Assembly (NCBI GenBank): GCA_016928875.1
Contig: JAFGJY010000034.1
Span: 1 to 44,050 of the forward strand
From: Candidatus Omnitrophota bacterium
GTDB lineage: Bacteria; Omnitrophota; Omnitrophia; JAHJGZ01; JAFGJY01
Reading direction: 5' to 3'
Length of the DNA: 44,050 nucleotides
Positions 36,701-42,700 of the stretch are shown here, one piece after another (the first letter of the stretch is position 1; every line of letters begins with the position of its first letter). Made by a program: the position numbers and the translations under genes. The notes under the pieces are model-generated. The model did not search any database and was not told the DNA's origin. It was given only the letters and a program-made list of their open reading frames with translations.

Positions 36701-39700
36701 TCCCCGTCGTTTCCTTAATATCACCTTTACTCATCTCGATCATCCCAGCGACCCCGAAATAAAGGCCGATCCGCTGCTGTATCTCAAAACGTGCAATCGC
36801 CCCTTCTTCGCCCGGCATCGCTTCCGCAGCCCTTATCTCCTCTATCGTCGGGAAGGTCGCATTGAAATCGCCGACCGTGAAGAGTTCCGCGAACTTTTCT
36901 TCGTTCTTCAGCGCTATGACGACATTGACCTGGCGGATATATTCATCGAGCGTTATCCCCTCAACGTATGTTGTCGTGTATTCCGTCGCACTCGTATAAT
37001 TCTTAAGCGCGATCGCGCCTTTTATCTCCGCCTGGGTCTTAAAAACGATACCTGCCACGCCAAAATAGATACCCACCTGTATCGCGTCATCCGGGTTAAA
37101 CGTATCATCCAAACCGTACAATGTCTTGAAGGAGGCGTATTTCTGATTATTAACAAGTTCCGTCACGATCGCGACCTGACGGACATATTCCGTAAGGCTC
37201 AGCTGCTCCATCCACGATTCTTTAACGAGATTCCCGTTCTCATCGAATTGCATAAGATGAACGACATCGGCCGTGGCACCTTCCACACTGTCATCATACA
37301 GCATCGCCGCAACGCCGAAATACCGTCCTGTGGTCGTCGGATTATCAGGATCAAATCCGGCGCCGAGTTGATACAACGCCCTGAACTGATCGTATTGTTT
37401 GTTTGACAGATCCGACAACTTGCTCACTATATTTACTTGGTCTTCAAAATCATCAAGTTCTATCTGCATCATCCAATTCGTCTTAACAAGATTGCCCGAT
37501 GGATCGAATTCCTTCAGATTGACCTTGCGCGGTTCTGCCTGAACTGTTTTATCGTAAAGGATACCGGCAACGCCGAAATAACGTCCCACTTTTATTGGAT
37601 CATCAGGCTTAAAGCCGGTGCCGAGGTCATACAAGTCGCGGAAGGGAGCAAAGCGATCATCGTTCACCAATTTCGTGACAATGGCAACTTGGGCCTTGAA
37701 CGAACTGAACGCGATCTGTTCGAGCCATGTATCTTTTATCGGATTTCCATTATCATCGAATTTTATAAGATGTACCATCTTGGGCGTCGCACCGGCAACA
37801 CTGTCATCGTACAGCAGCGCAGCGACACCAAAGTAACGGCCGACCTGTACCGCATTATCCGGATCATATTCTTCAGGTAATTCGTATAACTGCCTGAATG
37901 GTTTAAAGTCGGGATCTCTAGCCAGACGCACCACCACATTCGCCTGATTTGCGAAATCATTCAGTTCGACCTGCATCATCCAAAATCTGCTTGTAACGTT
38001 CGTCGGCGAATCATAGGCCCTCAATTCTATCGGTTCTGTCGGCGCTGACTGAACGGTCCTGTCATAAAGGATCCCGGCAACACCAAAGTAACGGCCAACG
38101 CTTATAGGATTGGTTACAACAAATTCTCCTATAAGGCTGCGGTAACCATCAAATCTCCGATCATTGATGAGGACTTGCACGATGTGAGACTGGCGTGCAT
38201 ATTCACTCAATGCGATCGCCGGATAAAATTTACTCGTAGAACTCGTCTCGGACGTATAGGCCTTCAGCTCGACCGCCTCGGTTGGCAAGCTCCCGTCCTG
38301 ATAAACAAGGGCCGCGGCACCAAAATACGAACCAACCACATCCTGATCAGCCGCATTCCACGCACCAAAGAGATTGGCATTGCGCAGATCAGCGAACCGC
38401 GCCTCACGCGCAAAGGCGCGCACGATCGCAAGCCGGCGTTGATATTCGGCGAGCGATATCCTTTCATAATAATTCCCTTTTTCTGTCCTTAATACGCCGG
38501 TCCCGATAAAATCAACGGCACCGAAATAGCGACCGATACTCTCGGCATCACCAACAGTAAATTCACCAAATAAATTTATAAAATTCGGGTCATTCTTCAG
38601 TTCATACACCGTAGCGCATTGAGCGAGATAATCCTCAAGCGGTATATTATGCTCTTGGATATATCCGGCTGCTCCAAAATAGACGCCAACGGTCGTTGCA
38701 TTGTTCGGGTTCCATCCGCCATAAACCGCGGCAAAACGGCCGTTCGGGAATTTGGTCGTATCTGGGTTGTTCACATCGTCAATAAGATCGCGCACCATAC
38801 CGCATTGATCGAGGTATTGCGCTGCCGTCATCCCGTGCGACTGAATATATCCGGCAGACCCGAAATAGACGCCTACCATATTCTGATCGTTCGCATTCCA
38901 AGCTCCGAAGAGCGAGGCAAAACGGCCCTGAGGGAACCGATCAGTGTCAGGATTGCCCTCATCTTCAATAAGTTCAAGCACGATACCGCATTGATCGAGG
39001 TATTGCGAAGCTGTCATCCCGTGCGACTGAATATACCCGGCAGCGCCGAAATAAAGCCCAACCACAGCAGGGTCATTCGCATTCCAGGGCTTTTCAAACA
39101 ATGCCACAAAGCGGCCGTCCGAGCTCAATTGTTGAACGATGGCGCACTGCTGGAGGTATTGATTGACGTATTCGTCAACTGGTATATTATTTGTCGCGGC
39201 AGTTTTCTGGATATTCCCCGCGGCACCGAAATAAACGCCGATCATCGTCGTGTTGTTCTGGTCCCATACTCCAAAAAGGGTAGAAAAACGGCCGGCTGGA
39301 TCTGATCTCAATTTCTGAACGATATCGCACTGCTCCAAATATGCCGGTGCCGAGACGCCATGTGCCATATTGTAACTGGCAGTCCCGAAATAGATGCCGA
39401 TCCTCGTTTGATTGTTTCTGTCCCACGTCCCAAAGAGAGTAGAAAATCGATTTTGCTGGTCCGCTGCTAAAGTGTGTACATATGCGCATTGTGCAAGGTA
39501 TGTTGATGGCGATATATTATGCGACTGAATATACCCGGCAGCGCCGAAATACTGGCCTACACTAGCGGTATTTGTACTACTCCATACGCCATAGAGATAT
39601 TGAAAATCAAGGTTACTTCTAAAATAATTCTGAACCCAGTCGGCTTGCTCAAGGTAATTATTGACATTCGTCAGATAATTGCCCGGTAATCCGCTCAAAT

Positions 39701-42700
39701 AATTGACGAGATTGAGAACAGTCGTCTGATGCTGAGCAGGCCAAGTGCTGAACGGTACTCCTATGTAATTCTGCATGCCAAACAACGTCATATAATTCAC
39801 ATCATTGATCAATAACACAAAGCCCTCATAGATCTCGTCAAAGCTCAAAGCACTGGTAGTGATCTCATCGCTCACGGCTGTCGCGCTGGCTGCAAGTTCG
39901 GTCTCAGCCGCGGCAGTACTCGTTGCCGTTGCCGCTGCCGGTACGGCCGTCGCTGCCTTTGTGGTCGGAGAAGCTGTGGCTGATTTAGCGGTCAACGTCG
40001 GTGCTGTCATTAATAAAGGACTCGTGCTGGTATATGCTGCCGTTGATTTCAGACTGCCGCCCGAAACCGCGGGTGCTGTACTCGTCAGGTTGCCGCGCCT
40101 GATCAGCACCTTCATAAGCTCGTTCGTCGTCTCTTCATCCTTATCGACGTTCGTCTTGAGCTTCTGGAATGCCATCAGGTTGATGAACAACAGTTCACCG
40201 GTCAGCTGGTTTTGTTCAGCCATTGAGCTGAATAACGCGCTCACGCGGTTTCTGTCGATCAGTTCTCCATCTTTAACAACGCTCCTTGTTATTGCATGAA
40301 GGGTGTCATTGACCCCCTTCATGCCGATGGCGCCGCGACCGATCGATGCATTGTAGTTCTCCGGGAATATCTCTCTCAAAATATCATTACAAACACGGAC
40401 ATTTTTAACATAATTCTCATACGTGCCGCCCCCTTGATAGAGACGTTTGGTGATGAAGGTATGCATGATACTACGATAGTATGGATTATTAACTGCCATA
40501 TCGTCAGATGAAAAACCATCAAAGATATTATTTTTGATCAAGTCGTCAGCGACCTGGATCGCGGCTTCGTAATACTTACTATCCGCGTTCTTTGCCAAGG
40601 CATAGCACGTTTCCGCCCACAGGTCATCAAGGTCCTCGGCTACCGTCATATCCAGACCTTCCGTGCGGCCGTATAACGCCTCGACCGACGGTTTGATCTC
40701 TGCCATGCGCGCGATGAATCTTGCGGCACTGAACGATATCTTGGTAGTGCCGGCTATCCAGCGTTCGGTCATCTCTTTCAGTAAGGCTTCCTGGTCCTCA
40801 AGCGTGAGCCCGGAGAGGAGATCTGCTGTAGCGAGCGCATCCTTCATTTCCCGTAAATAGGTAATGTAGGTATCATCAGTGACCGTCATACCGTTCACCG
40901 TAAACCCTTCGCCCAGGGCGATCTGTACAGCCAAAGCTTTTGTATTGACCGCGCCGCTGACGATCGGTTTGCTCTTTGTCGGAGCAATATCCTTGATATC
41001 ATTATGTATCTTAGCGAGTTTCTTTATGAAAGTACGGTAATTATCCCCGTTGTAAGTAGCAGTTGTATGAATGGCGCGCGAGGCGTATTTAAAGAGGGTG
41101 TTGATCGCTTGAGGATCATCAAGCAGGCCGGTAGCAGGAATGATCTCGAGCGCTATGAGATCATCCTTAAGCGACTTCATGGCCGTAAGAATACGTAATT
41201 GCTGTGTTTTATCCTGGACCGAGAGGCGTGTAGCAATATCAAGCATGGTCCTGATAAACCGCTCTTTATTCTCGGCTGATATCGTGATACCGAGATCATT
41301 AAGGACGCTGGCCGCATTCCGCACGTCCTCTTCCTGCACGCCATATGCCGCGACCTGGAATACCGGCGCTTCCGTGTTAGTGGCATTGCGCATCGAGAAG
41401 TCAATGCCTTTTCCGTCAAATACCTTATCAAGCACTATTTTTGCCTGCGCCATGTGTCTGATGAATTCAACCATTTCCTCCGGCTTGTAGCCCGCGTAGC
41501 TCGCAATGAACGAAAAATCTTTGCGGCCATTGTTCACGGCCACTCCTTGTATCGTCCTTAATTCGGCTTTCAGCGACGGATAGTCGGCGGCAAAGCTGAC
41601 CAATGATGTCGCCACAAGCGCACTTCCCTTCTCGCGGAGTTGTGTTATCGTTAACGCCGCGATAAAGAGGAAATCGAAATCCTGTTCATTCGTCAGATCG
41701 AACCCGCTCGTATCGATCTCGCTTATGACCGCGAGAATGCTCGTCAATTGTTCGCGGCTTAAGCCGCCCGCATCCAGCAAGCCGGGCGTAATAAAACGGG
41801 CAAAGGCATCGATCGTCTGATAATCGTTCATCGTAGGTGTGTGGCCCAATATCTTGGTGAAATTCACGTCTCTTAGTAACGCGATCATGTTCTCAAAATG
41901 AGCGACCACATTCTCATCGCTCAGTTCTTCAACTTTGGCAGCCGCCCACGCGAAGTACACGTCACGGCTCGCGCTGTCCTTTAACGCGTCGATCATGCTC
42001 AAGGCTGTATCGCCTAATGCAACGCGAATGGTGTTCAGGTATGGATTGAACGTACGAACATACGTAATAAATTCCTCAATATCTTCGACATCGGCAAGTT
42101 CTTCAAGGATAGCGATCGTTTTGTTCTTGACCTGCACCAGTTCATCAGAGGTAAGCGCGCGGGCCTCATCATTCCGCATGAAACGCGCGACTTCCTGCGT
42201 GGTTCTGAGGACATCTTCTTCCGTCGCTTTTGTAATGCCTTTTTGTTTCAAAGCGCTCACGACCTCAGCTGCCCATGTCTGCCAGCGTTGCATGGTTATC
42301 GTATCCTTGCCGAACGGCTTTAAGAGATCAAGCGTCGTATTCTCGATATCCTCGATCGAGACTTTCATCGATACCATCTTGGTGATCAAGGCCTGCACTT
42401 CTTCCTTCTTGAACTCGCCGAAGGTGATCATGCTTTCCCAATCGAAGAGCAGCGACGAGTCTTCCTGCCGCGTCACATCGAGCTTGTATAGCGGATCTGA
42501 ACTTAATTTCGGAAGTTCATCCATAAGCCACAGCCGCGTTTCGATAATGCCTTTGACCTTCTCGGCACCGTCTTTCAGGCCGAATTGATACGCGTTAACG
42601 GCCCAATATATAAGCTGCAGTTTGTGCTCCGGATTCTGTAAGGACACCTTATCGACCCCCAGATACGCGCGCACATATTCCGCAACATCGGCCATCATGC

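Noticed and set aside
38619-39305. Plus-strand ORF of 228 aa (and similar plus ORFs at 18481-19086, 41935-42588, 4290-4733)
   Set aside because: Antisense to strongly supported coding with repeats and domains; the translations are low-complexity mirrors with no recognisable motifs. Repeat-derived sense strands easily give open antisense frames.
32110-39610. Regularly spaced repeats as CRISPR-like or noncoding satellite
   Set aside because: Units are divergent at DNA level, in frame, of variable length and conserved as protein motifs.
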